DNA of 64,000 nucleotides from Terasakiispira papahanaumokuakeensis (GCF_001709345.1 NZ_MDTQ01000001.1:2018584-2082583), one strand, 5' to 3'; counted from the first letter of the stretch, positions 38,925 through 49,045 are shown. Program-made: numbers and translations. Notes: a model not told the origin generated them from the letters alone.

Positions 38925-39922
38925 TAGCGCGTCAGCCCAATTTCTTTAGAGAGTTGACTGATATCGTTAATCTGCTGCTTAACGAAACTTTCAAATTCAG
39001 GGCCTGTTTTATGGAAAGGCATCAGGCCATTACTACGCATAACAGATTTCCACTCATCTGACGCATAGAGATCATCCAGATGCTTGATCCACCATTGCTT
39101 AGCCTCTGGGCTAATGTCTGCGGGCATGTAAAAACCACGCCAGTTAGGTCCAACCGCATCAATGCCCTGCTCACGGGCAGTAGGAATATCAGCAAACTCA
39201 CCCGGTAGTCGCTGTTCCGATAACACCGCCAGCACACGAAGATCGCCAGACTCCATAAAGCCTTTTACTTCAGAGATGTCGCCGGTAAAGGCATCAACGT
39301 GACCACCGACCACCATCGTCATCGCCTCGCCCCCATTATTCAGAGACAAGTAAGGTATGCGTGGCAAATTTTGTACACCAGCAGCACGCGCTGCGATCAA
39401 TACTTTCAGGTGATCCCAGCCCCCGTTGGCACTACCACCGGCAAATTTGACTGAACGTGGATCACTTTTAAGTGCATCCATCAAATCATTCAGGTTCTGA
39501 TAAGGAGAGTCTTGACCGACAGCAATGACGCCATAGTCAGCGCCCAAAGCCCCCACCCAGTTGACCATATCGGCATTCATACCTGGGAACTGGCCTTGGG
39601 CCAAACGTGTTGTCGTGGCCGTAGACGCCGCGACAATGACATTCTCATCACCATCTCGCTTAGAGACCGTATGGGCAAATGCCACACCGCCACCCGCTCC
39701 CGCCATATTCAGGGTCTGCACATTACCGGGGACATAATCCAACTCGGATAAAAGCTTACCAACGCTACGGCAAGTAAAATCCCAGCCACCGCCAGGATCG
39801 GCAGGAGCAATACACTCCACTTTATTCGCAGGCTCGTAAGCCATAGCACTTAATGACAACCCCAAAGCCGTTGCGGCTACGGCGGTGCGCGCCATATTCA
39901 GCCAGTTTTTTTTACGCATCAT
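38924..39922 (-). CDS. tctC: Tripartite tricarboxylate transporter receptor TctC
   Basis: Periplasmic substrate-binding protein (BUG/TctC family), about 330 aa. Signal peptide ends SLSAMA, followed by the BUG pattern VECIAPADPGGGWDFTCRSVG (first ligand loop), GAGGGVAFAHTVSKRDGD, KFAGGSANGGWDHLK and VVGGHVDAFTGDISEV. Ligand of this group is typically a carboxylic acid such as citrate. Start at the ATG at 39922 (a second ATG follows), with GAGAGAAG upstream. First gene of the operon and divergent from tctDE. Confidence 0.93.
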   Translation of the reverse strand: MMRKKNWLNMARTAVAATALGLSLSAMAYEPANKVECIAPADPGGGWDFTCRSVGKLLSELDYVPGNVQTLNMAGAGGGVAFAHTVSKRDGDENVIVAASTATTTRLAQGQFPGMNADMVNWVGALGADYGVIAVGQDSPYQNLNDLMDALKSDPRSVKFAGGSANGGWDHLKVLIAARAAGVQNLPRIPYLSLNNGGEAMTMVVGGHVDAFTGDISEVKGFMESGDLRVLAVLSEQRLPGEFADIPTAREQGIDAVGPNWRGFYMPADISPEAKQWWIKHLDDLYASDEWKSVMRSNGLMPFHKTGPEFESFVKQQINDISQLSKEIGLTR

Positions 39923-39997
39923 GGTCTTCTCTCTCGTCATTGTTGTCGGACACTCATCATTATGGCGTCACATTATTATTCTGGATTAAATGCCTTT

Positions 39998-40028
39998 TGA
40001 TATCGCATAGGGCTTGATATCGCACAGA
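39998..40028. repeat. Direct repeat in the tctC-tctD intergenic region
   Basis: TGATATCGCA occurs at 39998 and 40015 (17-bp period; TAGGG and CAGAG follow). It lies about 76 bp before the tctC start on its strand and could be a regulator site for the transport operon. Confidence 0.5.
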
Positions 40029-40196
40029 GCTCAATCTTGCATATTGAACTGATCAAAGGACACATAACCGAATATCCAGATCTCTTGAACGACTTCACTA
40101 TGGTAGTATGAGACAGTGTTAGCTCGTTCATCTTTTTATTATCATGAGCACTTAGATCAGCATGAGCCCCATCCAGACCTCTCGATTCTGGTGCCC

Positions 40197-40218
40197 CAAC
40201 CTTTCACCAACCTTTCAC
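40197..40218 (+). promoter_or_regulatory. Tandem 11-bp direct repeat, candidate TctD-box upstream of tctD
   Basis: CAACCTTTCAC occurs twice back to back (40197-40207 and 40208-40218), exactly one DNA turn apart, followed 4 bp later by TATGAT (40223-40228), a good -10. This is the layout expected for an OmpR/PmrA-type response regulator activating its own promoter (CTTNNN-N5-CTTNNN). Binding by TctD is an inference. Confidence 0.5.
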
Positions 40219-40366
40219 ACAGTATGATCACGCATTAGTCTTTAGTCTCAAAGAATCGTAATACCCAGAAAAAAACATCAAACTCAAAGCACACAGAAGT
40301 GCTCACACAGTGTAACGACTGCTATTGGTAACGACTGCTATTGAAAACAGGGCTTAGAAAACCGCT

Positions 40367-41044
40367 ATGCGTCTCCTACTCATCGAAGATGATCCTCTAC
40401 TCGCCAGTACTGTCCGGGACAGCCTAGTCACCCTGAAATACACTGTCGATGTGGCCGACAATGGATTATTAGCTGATCACTTACTGCAACATCATCACTT
40501 TGATTTGGTTTTGCTCGACTTATCACTCCCCGACCGAGATGGCCTCGAAGTACTTAAATCATTACGTCATCGTGGTAACCATGTACCGGTACTGATCGTG
40601 ACCGCGCGGGATCATATTGGTGAAAAGGTCAAAGGACTTGATCTAGGCGCTGACGATTATTTAGCTAAGCCTTTCTCGCTCGATGAATTAGAAGCCCGTA
40701 TTCGCGCTTTATTGCGCCGCAGCCAAGGTCGTAGTCACTCCACTTTACAACTAGGGCCTTTAGTTTATAACAGCAGCACACAGGAACTTTTACTCGACCA
40801 CCAACCCTTACAGCTACCCAGGCGTGAATACTCACTACTGGTGGGCTTATTAAATAAAGCCGAACAAATCATCCCGCGCGAACTATTAACAGAACAAGTT
40901 TTCAGCTATGAAGACACCGTAGGCAGTAATGCGATTGAAGTTTATATCTCTCGCCTGCGCAAACGGCTAACGCCTTACGGACTCAACATCACAACGATTC
41001 GCGGCATCGGCTACCGTTTGAGTTTAGAGCACCATGCGCGCTGA
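40367..41044 (+). CDS. tctD: Response regulator TctD (OmpR family)
   Basis: Receiver domain: EDD at residues 7-9, phospho-acceptor D51 in LLDLSLPDRDG, T/S switch in VTARD, Lys in LAKPFSLDE. C-terminal winged helix (from about 125) with RREYSLLVGLLNKAE, IPRELLTEQVF and NAIEVYISRLRKRL, and the recognition-wing TIRGIGYRL. Typical of the PmrA/QseB/TctD branch. Controls the divergent tctCBA and probably itself. The last codons overlap tctE by 11 bp, so the pair is co-translated. Confidence 0.93.
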   Translation: MRLLLIEDDPLLASTVRDSLVTLKYTVDVADNGLLADHLLQHHHFDLVLLDLSLPDRDGLEVLKSLRHRGNHVPVLIVTARDHIGEKVKGLDLGADDYLAKPFSLDELEARIRALLRRSQGRSHSTLQLGPLVYNSSTQELLLDHQPLQLPRREYSLLVGLLNKAEQIIPRELLTEQVFSYEDTVGSNAIEVYISRLRKRLTPYGLNITTIRGIGYRLSLEHHAR

Positions 41045-42443
41045 AACTTCTTTAAAACGGCGATTATTGATTTGGCTGTTACTACCACTGACCGGTATTG
41101 TCACGTTAGTGCTTATTCAGGCCTATACCAGCGCAGTACGCACCGCTGATCGCACGCATGACACCTTGCTTGCAGCCAGTAGTTTGATTATTGCAGAACG
41201 CATACAGTGGCAAGATGGCCAACTGTGGCTGGACTTACCTGAATCAGCACTCAAAATCATTTCCGGCCCCGATCAAGAACGCGTTTTTTATCAAATCACC
41301 CAAAGTAACGGAGAACGATTAACGGGCAACGCGACATTGCCGTTGCCTGGTGATAAGGCGCTATCCGAGCCAGGAAATAACGTGTTTTTTTATAACGGAC
41401 AACTTCATGGCATGCCTTTAAGATTGGCGCTGCGGCATGCTTACATCACCACCTGGGATCAAAGTCGGCCCTATGACATTATCGTGGCGCAAACACGCCA
41501 TACGAGGAATCAACTCGCGCACACCTTGTTCGAAGGCTCATTACTCCGTACCGTAATTCTTGCTGTGCTCACCTTGCTTGGAATTCGGCTAGCCCTCGGC
41601 ATTGCTTTGCGGCCATTAACCCGTCTACGGCAGGCTATTCGTCAACGCCAACCCAATGATCTTTCACCACTCACCTTGAACCTGCCCCATGAACTAGACG
41701 AGCTGGTGAATACCCTTAATAGCCTACTAAAAGATCAGGCCACGTCACTTAAACGCATGCAACGCTTTATCGCGGATGCCGCGCATCAACTCAGAACACC
41801 ACTAGCAGGCCTACAGGCTCGCGCAGAATTAGCCTTGAGGAAAACGCAGCCAGAAGATTGGTACGCAGCGCTTCAAATCCTTCAGCACAATGCAATGCGC
41901 ACCACACGACTATCCAATCAACTACTGGCGCTCAGTCGTGTCGCACCGGATACAGCGACCCCTCATACCCTTTGCGACCTCACACAACTGGCACGTCAAA
42001 GTGTTATGGACGACCAAGACCGAGCGCTTGAACAGCACATTGACTTGGGCTTTGAAGGAAATCGCAGCGCTTGCTGGGTCACAGGAAACGAATGGCAACT
42101 TGAGGCGCTGCTCAATAATCTACTGGATAATGCCTTAAATTATTGCCCACCTCACAGCCGCATCAATGTTAGCTTGTCATGCGAGGAAGATTATATTCGC
42201 CTAAGCGTTGAAGACGATGGACCTGGCGTCCCAGCCGAGTCTTACCCGCATTTATTTGAACGTTTTTACCGGGCAGCCAGTGCAGACACTCAGGGCTGCG
42301 GTCTAGGCTTGGCGATTGTGGCCACAATCGCGCAAAGCCATGGTGCTGAATATCAATGCCGACCCGGTATCGACGGTCAAGGATTCGCTGTTGATATCAC
42401 CTTCCAGCGCTCCTCACCCACTTCTGCCGGCTTTCAAGACTAG
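41034..42443 (+). CDS. tctE: Sensor histidine kinase TctE
   Basis: Two membrane spans (about residues 10-33 and 170-190) surround a periplasmic sensing domain of about 135 aa. Phospho-His H251 sits in DAAHQLRTPLAGLQARAELAL; N-box NNLLDNALNYCPP, D-box EDDGPGVP, F-box LFERFYRA and G-box GCGLGLAIVATIA follow. Partner of TctD, controlling tricarboxylate uptake. Starts inside the tctD end. The next gene begins 9 bp after its stop. Confidence 0.93.
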   Translation: MRAETSLKRRLLIWLLLPLTGIVTLVLIQAYTSAVRTADRTHDTLLAASSLIIAERIQWQDGQLWLDLPESALKIISGPDQERVFYQITQSNGERLTGNATLPLPGDKALSEPGNNVFFYNGQLHGMPLRLALRHAYITTWDQSRPYDIIVAQTRHTRNQLAHTLFEGSLLRTVILAVLTLLGIRLALGIALRPLTRLRQAIRQRQPNDLSPLTLNLPHELDELVNTLNSLLKDQATSLKRMQRFIADAAHQLRTPLAGLQARAELALRKTQPEDWYAALQILQHNAMRTTRLSNQLLALSRVAPDTATPHTLCDLTQLARQSVMDDQDRALEQHIDLGFEGNRSACWVTGNEWQLEALLNNLLDNALNYCPPHSRINVSLSCEEDYIRLSVEDDGPGVPAESYPHLFERFYRAASADTQGCGLGLAIVATIAQSHGAEYQCRPGIDGQGFAVDITFQRSSPTSAGFQD

Positions 42444-42452
42444 GTGTCCACT

Positions 42453-43544
42453 ATGCCACAACCATGGCGAAACACCCCCTGCGTCATCATCACATTAATG
42501 CTCACAACAATACTGGGCATGGGCCAAGGGCAGGCGAGTGAACGCTTTCACTATCCCGCACGGGTCGAGCCATCATCGCCATTAGAGATTGATGCCGCTC
42601 TAGACCACAATATGGCGGAGCCTTTACTTAAGGCCTTTACCGAAAAGCATCCCAACATTGACTTAACCTATACTAATTACAATACGTTTGAAGTCTTCAA
42701 CCGCGCGCAACAGTCGCACTCATCTAAGACCGCTGCGGATGTATTAATCAGTTCAGCGATGCCGTGGCAAATGCAACTGGCCAATGCGGGCTATGCCCAA
42801 CCGATCGATACCCCCAATGCCCGTCAGTGGCCTCAATGGGCTCAATGGAGAAGAGAGCTTTTCGCCTTTACTTTCGAACCCGTGGTCATGGTCTATCGCC
42901 AAGATTTAAGCCAACAGATGCCCCCCCCACGCAGTCATGATCAATTATTAACAGCATTAAACTCGCCTCAAACACAACTTAAAGGACAGGTGATTACCTA
43001 TGATCCCCACGTCAGTGCCTTCGGCTTGATGTTGGGCATGCATGATGCGCGCTTTTCACCACAATTCTGGGCGCTGGCCAATGCATTATCACAGGCCCGA
43101 TTTCAAGAGGGCGGCACAACGAATGAGATGATCCAAAAAATTATCGAAGGTCAAGCCAGACTGGGATATAACTTACTAGGCTCATATGCCATTCAAGCCG
43201 CTAAACAACATCCGGAATTGATCGTTCAAGTCCCTGAGGACTATGCACTGGTCGTCACACGGCTCGCCTTACAGCCACGCAACGCTCCCCACCCGAAAGC
43301 GGGCCGATTGTTTATCGATTTTCTATTAAGTGATCAAGGGCAATCACTCATGGCCACCCAAACCCCTTTATTTGCTTTAAAACATTCGATCCAGGGTCCT
43401 TGGACCGCACAATCACTTAAATCCAAGGCTGGCACAGCATTACACCCCATTCCCATCGATACGGGGTTACTCACTATCCTGGATCCATTAAAAAGACGTA
43501 CATTTCTCAGACGCTGGGACCAAACGAGAACCGACTCAAAATAA
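42453..43544 (+). CDS. PgtC-like periplasmic binding protein linked to TctDE
   Basis: About 363 aa with a signal peptide (ending QGQAS) and the type II periplasmic binding fold of the iron/phosphonate-like family: DAALDHNMAEPLLKAFTEKHP, DVLISSAMPWQMQLANAGYAQP, FTFEPVVMVYRQDL, GQARLGYNLLGSYAIQ and AGRLFIDFLLSDQGQ. It lies right behind tctE in the same operon. The layout resembles Salmonella pgtP with pgtABC, where PgtC is a periplasmic component of signal perception, so this may serve the kinase rather than an ABC permease (none is nearby). Start set at the ATG at 42453 (AGG 9 bp upstream), rather than the GTG at 42444. Confidence 0.75.
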   Translation: MPQPWRNTPCVIITLMLTTILGMGQGQASERFHYPARVEPSSPLEIDAALDHNMAEPLLKAFTEKHPNIDLTYTNYNTFEVFNRAQQSHSSKTAADVLISSAMPWQMQLANAGYAQPIDTPNARQWPQWAQWRRELFAFTFEPVVMVYRQDLSQQMPPPRSHDQLLTALNSPQTQLKGQVITYDPHVSAFGLMLGMHDARFSPQFWALANALSQARFQEGGTTNEMIQKIIEGQARLGYNLLGSYAIQAAKQHPELIVQVPEDYALVVTRLALQPRNAPHPKAGRLFIDFLLSDQGQSLMATQTPLFALKHSIQGPWTAQSLKSKAGTALHPIPIDTGLLTILDPLKRRTFLRRWDQTRTDSK

Positions 43545-43651
43545 GTCGCTCGGTGAGAGGCAACCTTTATTTCTGAAGGCAAATAAGTGGTGCCTCATCT
43601 AGTGATACGATTCAGCACCGGTGCGCTTACACAGCAACAACAGCTTAAAAA

Positions 43652-43682
43652 TAAAAGCGCACCTACTTGAGGTGCGCTTTTA
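43652..43682. terminator. Bidirectional terminator between pgtC-like gene and mvaT
   Basis: TAAAAGCGCACCT and AGGTGCGCTTTTA, perfect arms around ACTTG. Reads as a stem with a T run in both directions, between two convergent genes. Confidence 0.9.
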
Positions 43683-43737
43683 TCACAACAGCTGAGACAG
43701 TATTAATCTGTATAACAGCTTACAAAGTGGCGATTGA

Positions 43738-44112
43738 TTAATCGCGCTCTTCTACGACCCAACCTTCAACTGTTTCATTACCAAACTCAGCCTTCCAGGC
43801 TTTCAAATCTTTATGATTGCCACCGCGGGTTTCAATCACTTCACCGGTATTTGGATTTTTATAGACTTTCAATTTACGTTTGCGACGGCCTCCAGCTTTA
43901 GCTTGAGCCGTACCTGATGAGCTGGTAGATGCCAAACCAAATAGTTGAACCAAATCCTTAGGAGAACGCTCATAGCGATCGAGAACGGCTTCAATATCTT
44001 TTTTGAAGTTCAATTCTTCCTGAAGCTGCTTATTCTCTTCCATGCGGCGCAATTCATCCTGCAATTTGCGCATCAATTCTTCTTTTTCACGATAACTTGC
44101 CAGCATGGACAT
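43738..44112 (-). CDS. mvaT: MvaT/MvaU-family H-NS-like xenogeneic silencer
   Basis: Nucleoid protein that coats AT-rich DNA and silences horizontally acquired genes. 124 aa. N-terminal helical oligomerisation region (ASYREKEELMRKLQDELRRME), a flexible Ser/Gly linker near residue 65-78, then a C-terminal DNA-binding domain with RRKRKLKVYKNPNTGEVIETRGGNHKDLKAW ending VEGWVVEE. KVYKNP, GEVIETRGGNHK and the final EGW are the MvaT signature. The ATG at 44112 aligns with MSxIxxYR starts; GAGG about 10 bp upstream. Its upstream DNA is AT-rich, in keeping with self-repression. Confidence 0.92.
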   Translation of the reverse strand: MSMLASYREKEELMRKLQDELRRMEENKQLQEELNFKKDIEAVLDRYERSPKDLVQLFGLASTSSSGTAQAKAGGRRKRKLKVYKNPNTGEVIETRGGNHKDLKAWKAEFGNETVEGWVVEERD

Positions 44113-44731
44113 TTAGATAGACCTCATATGGATTAGTAACATTGGATAGTTTCGGCTATATTCTAGTTAAAAAAAATCAAGCCGCAACCCTATTTGATGA
44201 AAGCTTAACATTTAATTTGCTCACAATAAAAATTATATGCTGTCTAAAGGTTCCGATTTCGAACACCTATATCTGAATCTGAGAATACTCAATATTGCAT
44301 CTGATGACAGAAACCACTCATATTACCTTCACATCATATGCTATAGCGCACATACATTAATGCCTGCGCAACGCATCGTACCAATGCAACATAGTACCAA
44401 TTTAACACTGCACGCGCTTGATACTGATTGAGCTTCTGGAGATTGGAGATTGAAATCATTTGAGGGTAAAACAGAAGACCCACAAACCCAAACAGATCGT
44501 TTAGGGTAATCACAACCTGAACCGAATAAACGACACCAATCTTTAGTGTAAAAAGCTGCATGGCTATAATTGAGATCATAAAAAAGCAATGCCCCGACGA
44601 TGCCAGGGCATTGCTATTGAAGCCACGACTTAACGCTATCAATACTCAATCATGAATGACTGCACAGCAATAGGGCATTTAATTCCTAGTCACAGCCCAT
44701 GACAAGCATAGTGAAAGCACTTGGCTGAGCT
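44113..44731. other. Non-coding, partly AT-rich region upstream of mvaT
   Basis: About 620 bp. It contains the mvaT promoter on the minus strand, an AT-rich stretch around 44160-44240 (suitable for MvaT autoregulation), and a terminator at 44585-44615. The frames found in it (44334-44642 and 44341-44589) have no family features and cover the terminator. Confidence 0.5.
44585..44615 (-). terminator. Terminator of the adhP transcript
   Basis: AGCAATGCCC/GGGCATTGCT 10-bp stem followed on the minus strand by TTTTTTATG. It lies 117 bp past the alcohol dehydrogenase stop. Confidence 0.88.
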
Positions 44732-45757
44732 CTATTGCATATCCAAAACAATACGCCCTTCAATTTGCCCATTCAGCATTTTATCAAAGATATCGTTGAT
44801 ATTTTCTAGTCGATCACTGGCCACGGTCGCTTTGACTTTACCTTCACCGGCAAAATCCAACGCTTCCTGTAAGTCCTGACGTGTCCCGACAATTGAACCG
44901 CGTATGGTAATACCATTCAAGACGGTATCAAAAATAGGGAGCGGGAAATCACCCGGCGGCAGGCCATTTAATGCAATGGTCCCCCCTCGCCGCGTCATTC
45001 GTTGAGCTTGATCAAAGGCTTTAGGTGAAACCGCAGTGACCAGTACGCCATGAGCCCCGCCAATTTCTTTCTTCAGGTAAGCCGCTGGATCCGTCTTCAT
45101 CGCATTCACGGTCACCGTAGCCCCCAGGCGCTCCGCCAATGCCAGCTTAGCATCATCAATATCAACAGCCGCTACATTTAACCCCATCGCCTTCGCATAC
45201 TGTACCGCCATATGACCCAAACCACCGATACCTGAAATTACCACCCACTGTCCCGGACGGGTGTCGGTCATTTTCAGACCCTTATAAACCGTCACACCAG
45301 CACAAAGCACAGGCGCAATTTCAAGAAAGTCGACATTGTCAGGCAAACGGCCGACATAGTCCGCAGCCGCCAACGTATAATCGGCAAAACCACCATTCAC
45401 AGAATAGCCCGTATTCTGCTGGGACTCGCACAGTGTTTCCCAACCGCCTAGACAATGCTCGCAATGCCCACAAGCAGAATACAACCAAGGTACACCGACT
45501 CGATCGCCTTCTTTCAAATGACTCACACCTTCACCGACCGCCACAACATGCCCGACACCTTCATGGCCTGGAATAAAAGGCGGATTCGGCTTAACCGGCC
45601 AATCACCATGCGCCGCATGTAAATCGGTATGGCAAACCCCTGAAGCAGCCACTTTAACCAGGACCTCACCTCTTCCAGGGCGAGGGACCTCAACTTCTTC
45701 AATTGCTAGCGGCTTGCCAAACTCCCGAACAACAGCAGCTTTCATTGTGCTATCCAT
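44732..45757 (-). CDS. adhP: Zinc alcohol dehydrogenase, AdhP-like
   Basis: NAD-dependent interconversion of alcohols and aldehydes. Catalytic zinc ligands C42 and H65 in [15 protein letters not shown] and [10 protein letters not shown]; structural zinc Cys cluster in [21 protein letters not shown] (first 20 residues pattern CGHCEHC...C). Rossmann motif [17 protein letters not shown], with [19 protein letters not shown] (an Asp after beta-2 points to NAD). 341 aa, and the sequence tracks E. coli AdhP closely. AGGAG 8 bp upstream of the ATG. Downstream of aldB on the same strand with a terminator between. Confidence 0.93.
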   Translation of the reverse strand: MDSTMKAAVVREFGKPLAIEEVEVPRPGRGEVLVKVAASGVCHTDLHAAHGDWPVKPNPPFIPGHEGVGHVVAVGEGVSHLKEGDRVGVPWLYSACGHCEHCLGGWETLCESQQNTGYSVNGGFADYTLAAADYVGRLPDNVDFLEIAPVLCAGVTVYKGLKMTDTRPGQWVVISGIGGLGHMAVQYAKAMGLNVAAVDIDDAKLALAERLGATVTVNAMKTDPAAYLKKEIGGAHGVLVTAVSPKAFDQAQRMTRRGGTIALNGLPPGDFPLPIFDTVLNGITIRGSIVGTRQDLQEALDFAGEGKVKATVASDRLENINDIFDKMLNGQIEGRIVLDMQ

Positions 45758-45812
45758 AAGGCTGACTCCTAATTATTTTATTGTCATTAATCCAGGATTT
45801 GCTGAACAAACG

Positions 45813-45846
45813 AGAAAAAGCGCCGCACTGGGCGACGCTTTTTCGA
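45813..45846 (-). terminator. Terminator of aldB
   Basis: GAAAAAGCG-CCGC...GCG-A-CGCTTTTTC: stem with a bulge, closed by A5 and T5 runs. It lies immediately after the aldB stop on the minus strand and before adhP, so adhP may also be read through from it or start from its own promoter. Confidence 0.78.
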
Positions 45847-45851
45847 ATGAA

Positions 45852-47372
45852 CTAGAAGAATCCCAGTGGATTGATGTCATAGCTGACCAAGAGGTTCTTC
45901 GTTTGCTGATAATGATCCAGCATCATTTTATGGGTTTCACGACCGATCCCTGATTTCTTATACCCCCCGAAAGCAGCATGTGCGGGATACTGATGGTAAC
46001 AGTTAGTCCATACTCGACCCGCCTGAATACCACGTCCCATCCGGAAAGCCGTATTAATATCACGACTCCAGACCCCAGCGCCTAAACCAAACTCGGTGTC
46101 GTTAGCAATTTCCAAAGCTTCAGCCTCAGTCTTAAATGTGGTTACTGACACCACTGGACCAAAGATTTCCTCTTGGAAAATACGCATTTTATTATGGCCT
46201 TTCAGCAACGTTGGCTGAACGTAATAACCATTACCATAAGGGCCATCAAGGCGTTCACGATCCCCACCAGCCAGAACTTCAGCGCCCTCTTCACGCGCAA
46301 TATCCATATAAGACATAATCTTATCAAACTGCTCTTGAGATGCTTGAGCCCCCACCTGAACATCCGTATCTAGCGGATTACCTCGTTTGATAGTTTTAAC
46401 TCGCTCAAGAACACGCGCCATAAAGTCATCGTACATATCTTCATGGATCAACGCGCGTGAGGGACAAGTACACACCTCGCCTTGGTTGAAGAAGGCTAGC
46501 ACCAACCCTTCAACGGCTTTATCAATAAACTCGGGCTCGGCTTGCATAATATCCGGGAAATAAATATTGGGAGATTTACCGCCCAGCTCAACCGTAGAAG
46601 GGATAATATTATCTGCAGCACACTTCAGGATATGGGCCCCGACAGGCGTTGAGCCAGTAAAGGCAATTTTAGCAATTCGCTTACTGGTCGCTAGCGCCTG
46701 CCCGGCCTCGGCACCATAACCATTGACGATATTAATCACACCTTCTGGCAGCAAGTCTCCGATCAACTCCATGAGTACCAGGATTGAAGCAGGCGTCTGC
46801 TCTGCAGGTTTCAGCACGACACAGTTACCCGCAGCCAACGCCGGCGCCAACTTCCAAGTTGCCATCAACAGCGGGAAGTTCCACGGAATAATTTGCCCCA
46901 CAACCCCGAGCGGCTCATGAAAATGATAAGCCACCGTATTGGCATCAATGTCAGCAGCTGTCCCTTCTTGGGCTCGAATACACCCTGCAAAATAGCGGAA
47001 ATGATCAACAGCCAAAGGGATATCGGCATTCAATGTTTCGCGAACAGCCTTGCCATTATCCCAAGTTTCAGCAACCGCTAGCGTTTCTAAGTTTTGTTCA
47101 ATCCGGTCGGCAATTCTCAACAAGATATTAGAGCGCTCAGTCGCGGATGTTTTCCCCCAGGCTGAGAAAGCGGCATGCGCTGCATCCAGTGCTTTTTCAA
47201 TATCAGCAGCACTCGAGCGCGGAATTTCACAGAACACCTCCCCATTGACAGGAGAAACATTCTCAAAATAACGTCCCTCAACAGGCTCTACCCACTGCCC
47301 GCCGATATAATTTCCATAGCGCTTCTTGAATGCCACCTTGGCATCTGACTGACCCGGTTGAGCATATATCAT
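45852..47372 (-). CDS. aldB: NAD-dependent aldehyde dehydrogenase (AldB/ExaC-like)
   Basis: Oxidises acetaldehyde and similar aldehydes to acids. 506 aa. Catalytic E262 in [10 protein letters not shown] and C301 in [31 protein letters not shown] and FTGSTPVG are typical NAD-binding blocks, and [21 protein letters not shown] with [14 protein letters not shown] are marks of the AldB/ExaC group. AGGAGTTGCG precedes the ATG. Followed by adhP, so ethanol-type alcohols may be oxidised in two steps. The divergent AraC gene is its likely regulator. Confidence 0.94.
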   Translation of the reverse strand: MIYAQPGQSDAKVAFKKRYGNYIGGQWVEPVEGRYFENVSPVNGEVFCEIPRSSAADIEKALDAAHAAFSAWGKTSATERSNILLRIADRIEQNLETLAVAETWDNGKAVRETLNADIPLAVDHFRYFAGCIRAQEGTAADIDANTVAYHFHEPLGVVGQIIPWNFPLLMATWKLAPALAAGNCVVLKPAEQTPASILVLMELIGDLLPEGVINIVNGYGAEAGQALATSKRIAKIAFTGSTPVGAHILKCAADNIIPSTVELGGKSPNIYFPDIMQAEPEFIDKAVEGLVLAFFNQGEVCTCPSRALIHEDMYDDFMARVLERVKTIKRGNPLDTDVQVGAQASQEQFDKIMSYMDIAREEGAEVLAGGDRERLDGPYGNGYYVQPTLLKGHNKMRIFQEEIFGPVVSVTTFKTEAEALEIANDTEFGLGAGVWSRDINTAFRMGRGIQAGRVWTNCYHQYPAHAAFGGYKKSGIGRETHKMMLDHYQQTKNLLVSYDINPLGFF

Positions 47373-47449
47373 GACGCAACTCCTGGATTATTATGTAAAC
47401 AAACTGTCCAACATCGTTACCTGCTTAACCCTGCCTTGCTTCTGAACTT

Positions 47450-47476
47450 ACTGCTTGTCTGTGAGTCGCAAGCAGT
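47450..47476. promoter_or_regulatory. Inverted repeat in the aldB-araC intergenic region
   Basis: ACTGCTTG and CAAGCAGT arms (8 bp) around an 11-nt loop, in the 416-bp gap between the divergent dehydrogenase and regulator genes, about 78 bp before the aldB start. May be an operator or leader hairpin. Nothing else in the gap stands out. Confidence 0.35.
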
Positions 47477-47788
47477 GTTCCTTAAATCTCATGGCATCAT
47501 CAGAGAACAGCCTTGAGTGAGTGCAAGTCAGCGTATGTTCAGCATAGTCAATCACGCAACAGCCATCGCGCAAGACAGCAGAAGTAGGGTGCCGAAAGAC
47601 GATGACTGGAACAGTCGCAAAGTTGACCCCATATAGAACACAGATATGACATTGGCATCGCGATAACATGAGGCAAGTTAGCAAGTGCCCCAGATTCAGC
47701 CTAAGACGTTACGCCAATAGTCTCCTTGATCAATATCAGGCAAGCTCGGTGTTTAATGGGCTAATAACGATAAATCAGAGGGTGTCCC

Positions 47789-48727
47789 ATGTTTCAGATC
47801 TCTCGATTAAAGGCCGCCAGGGCCAAGCCAACCCAATGGATTGAAAATCGTATCAGCTTTCATAATGGCAACCTGGAATTAAGCCTCTATGACACCTATG
47901 AACCCGCCAATAGAGTTCCGTTACATGCTGAAGCACTGCTTTTTTGCGGTATGTTGCAAGGCAAAAAAGTTATGCATCAGGCGGATCAAACGGCCAGCGA
48001 GTTCCTACCCTACGAATCATTTGTAATGGCGCCAGGACAAACCGTCCATATTGATTTCCCAGAGGCACAACCGGATCACCCCACGACATGCATGGCATTG
48101 CATATTGATCAAGATCGGATAGAGCAAGAACTCACCCGACTCAATCAAAAGCAACCGCGACACGATGAACTACCTGACTGGCAATACTCACCACAAGTCA
48201 TTCACACAACCCACGGTGCGGCAACCCAGCAACTGCTGGAACGCTTGGTAACTTTATTTTGCGAGCCCGATCCTGATCGCAGCTATCTCATTGATTTAGC
48301 AATCAGTGAGCTCATTGTCAGAATGTTACGTCACCAGACGCGAGCATTACTCATCCAGCAGTCGCTATCCCCCAATCCCCCTCATCACAGCCTAGAGGCG
48401 GCCCTTAAGTGGCTTGAGCAGCATGCGCATGAACCTTTCGATCCAGTCGCATTAACTCGCGCAGCTTGCATCAGTCGACCTCACTTATATCGGTTATTTC
48501 GACAAGAGTTGGGCTGCACACCCCAAGCTTATCAACAACAACTGCGTATTAAAGCGGCATGCCGTGCTTTGATGGAACCTCGACGTAGCATTACTCAAAT
48601 TGCTTATGACCTAGGCTTCGCCACACCGAGTCACTTTTCACGTCAATTCCGACAAAACACAGGCATCTCCCCCTCAGCCTGGCGTTCCAAGCAACACAAA
48701 CCTAATGCCATACCATTACCTGCCTGA
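47789..48727 (+). CDS. AraC-family transcriptional regulator
   Basis: 312 aa. The N-terminal part (residues 1-200) is the substrate-sensing half of the AraC_N type (RVPLHAEALLFCGMLQGKKV). The C-terminal AraC DNA-binding domain has two helix-turn-helix units: FDPVALTRAACISRPHLYRLFRQELG and SITQIAYDLGFATPSHFSRQFRQNTGISPSAWR (key blocks AYDLGFATPSHFSRQFR). Divergent from aldB, so it is likely the activator of the aldehyde/alcohol dehydrogenase genes. GAGGGTG upstream of the ATG. Confidence 0.9.
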   Translation: MFQISRLKAARAKPTQWIENRISFHNGNLELSLYDTYEPANRVPLHAEALLFCGMLQGKKVMHQADQTASEFLPYESFVMAPGQTVHIDFPEAQPDHPTTCMALHIDQDRIEQELTRLNQKQPRHDELPDWQYSPQVIHTTHGAATQQLLERLVTLFCEPDPDRSYLIDLAISELIVRMLRHQTRALLIQQSLSPNPPHHSLEAALKWLEQHAHEPFDPVALTRAACISRPHLYRLFRQELGCTPQAYQQQLRIKAACRALMEPRRSITQIAYDLGFATPSHFSRQFRQNTGISPSAWRSKQHKPNAIPLPA

Positions 48728-49045
48728 TCGAATAAGCCGCTTGATTTTGATTAATGTCTGACAAGGTCTCACGATGAACCGCTGAAGACTCGCGAGCAGT
48801 ATTCAGCGGCGAGTTCGCTGTATTAAATTGAAATGCACCGGCCCAAAGCGCATGTCCACCATTTCCGTTCATAGATCAAAATATCGACACCATGCCAAAC
48901 ATCGAAATGACGGGACATTGAGTTAAAATTCAGTCTTCATTAGATGGATCATGTAAAGTACATCGGTCTAACCCAAGGATTAAATGTCGAGCAATATGAT
49001 AGGGCTCGACCGAAAGTGCTTAACGTCAGAATGAAGGACAGACTA

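Noticed and set aside
44334-44642. Minus-strand frames of 102 and 82 aa before mvaT
   Set aside because: They cover a strong terminator, lack ribosome sites and match no family.
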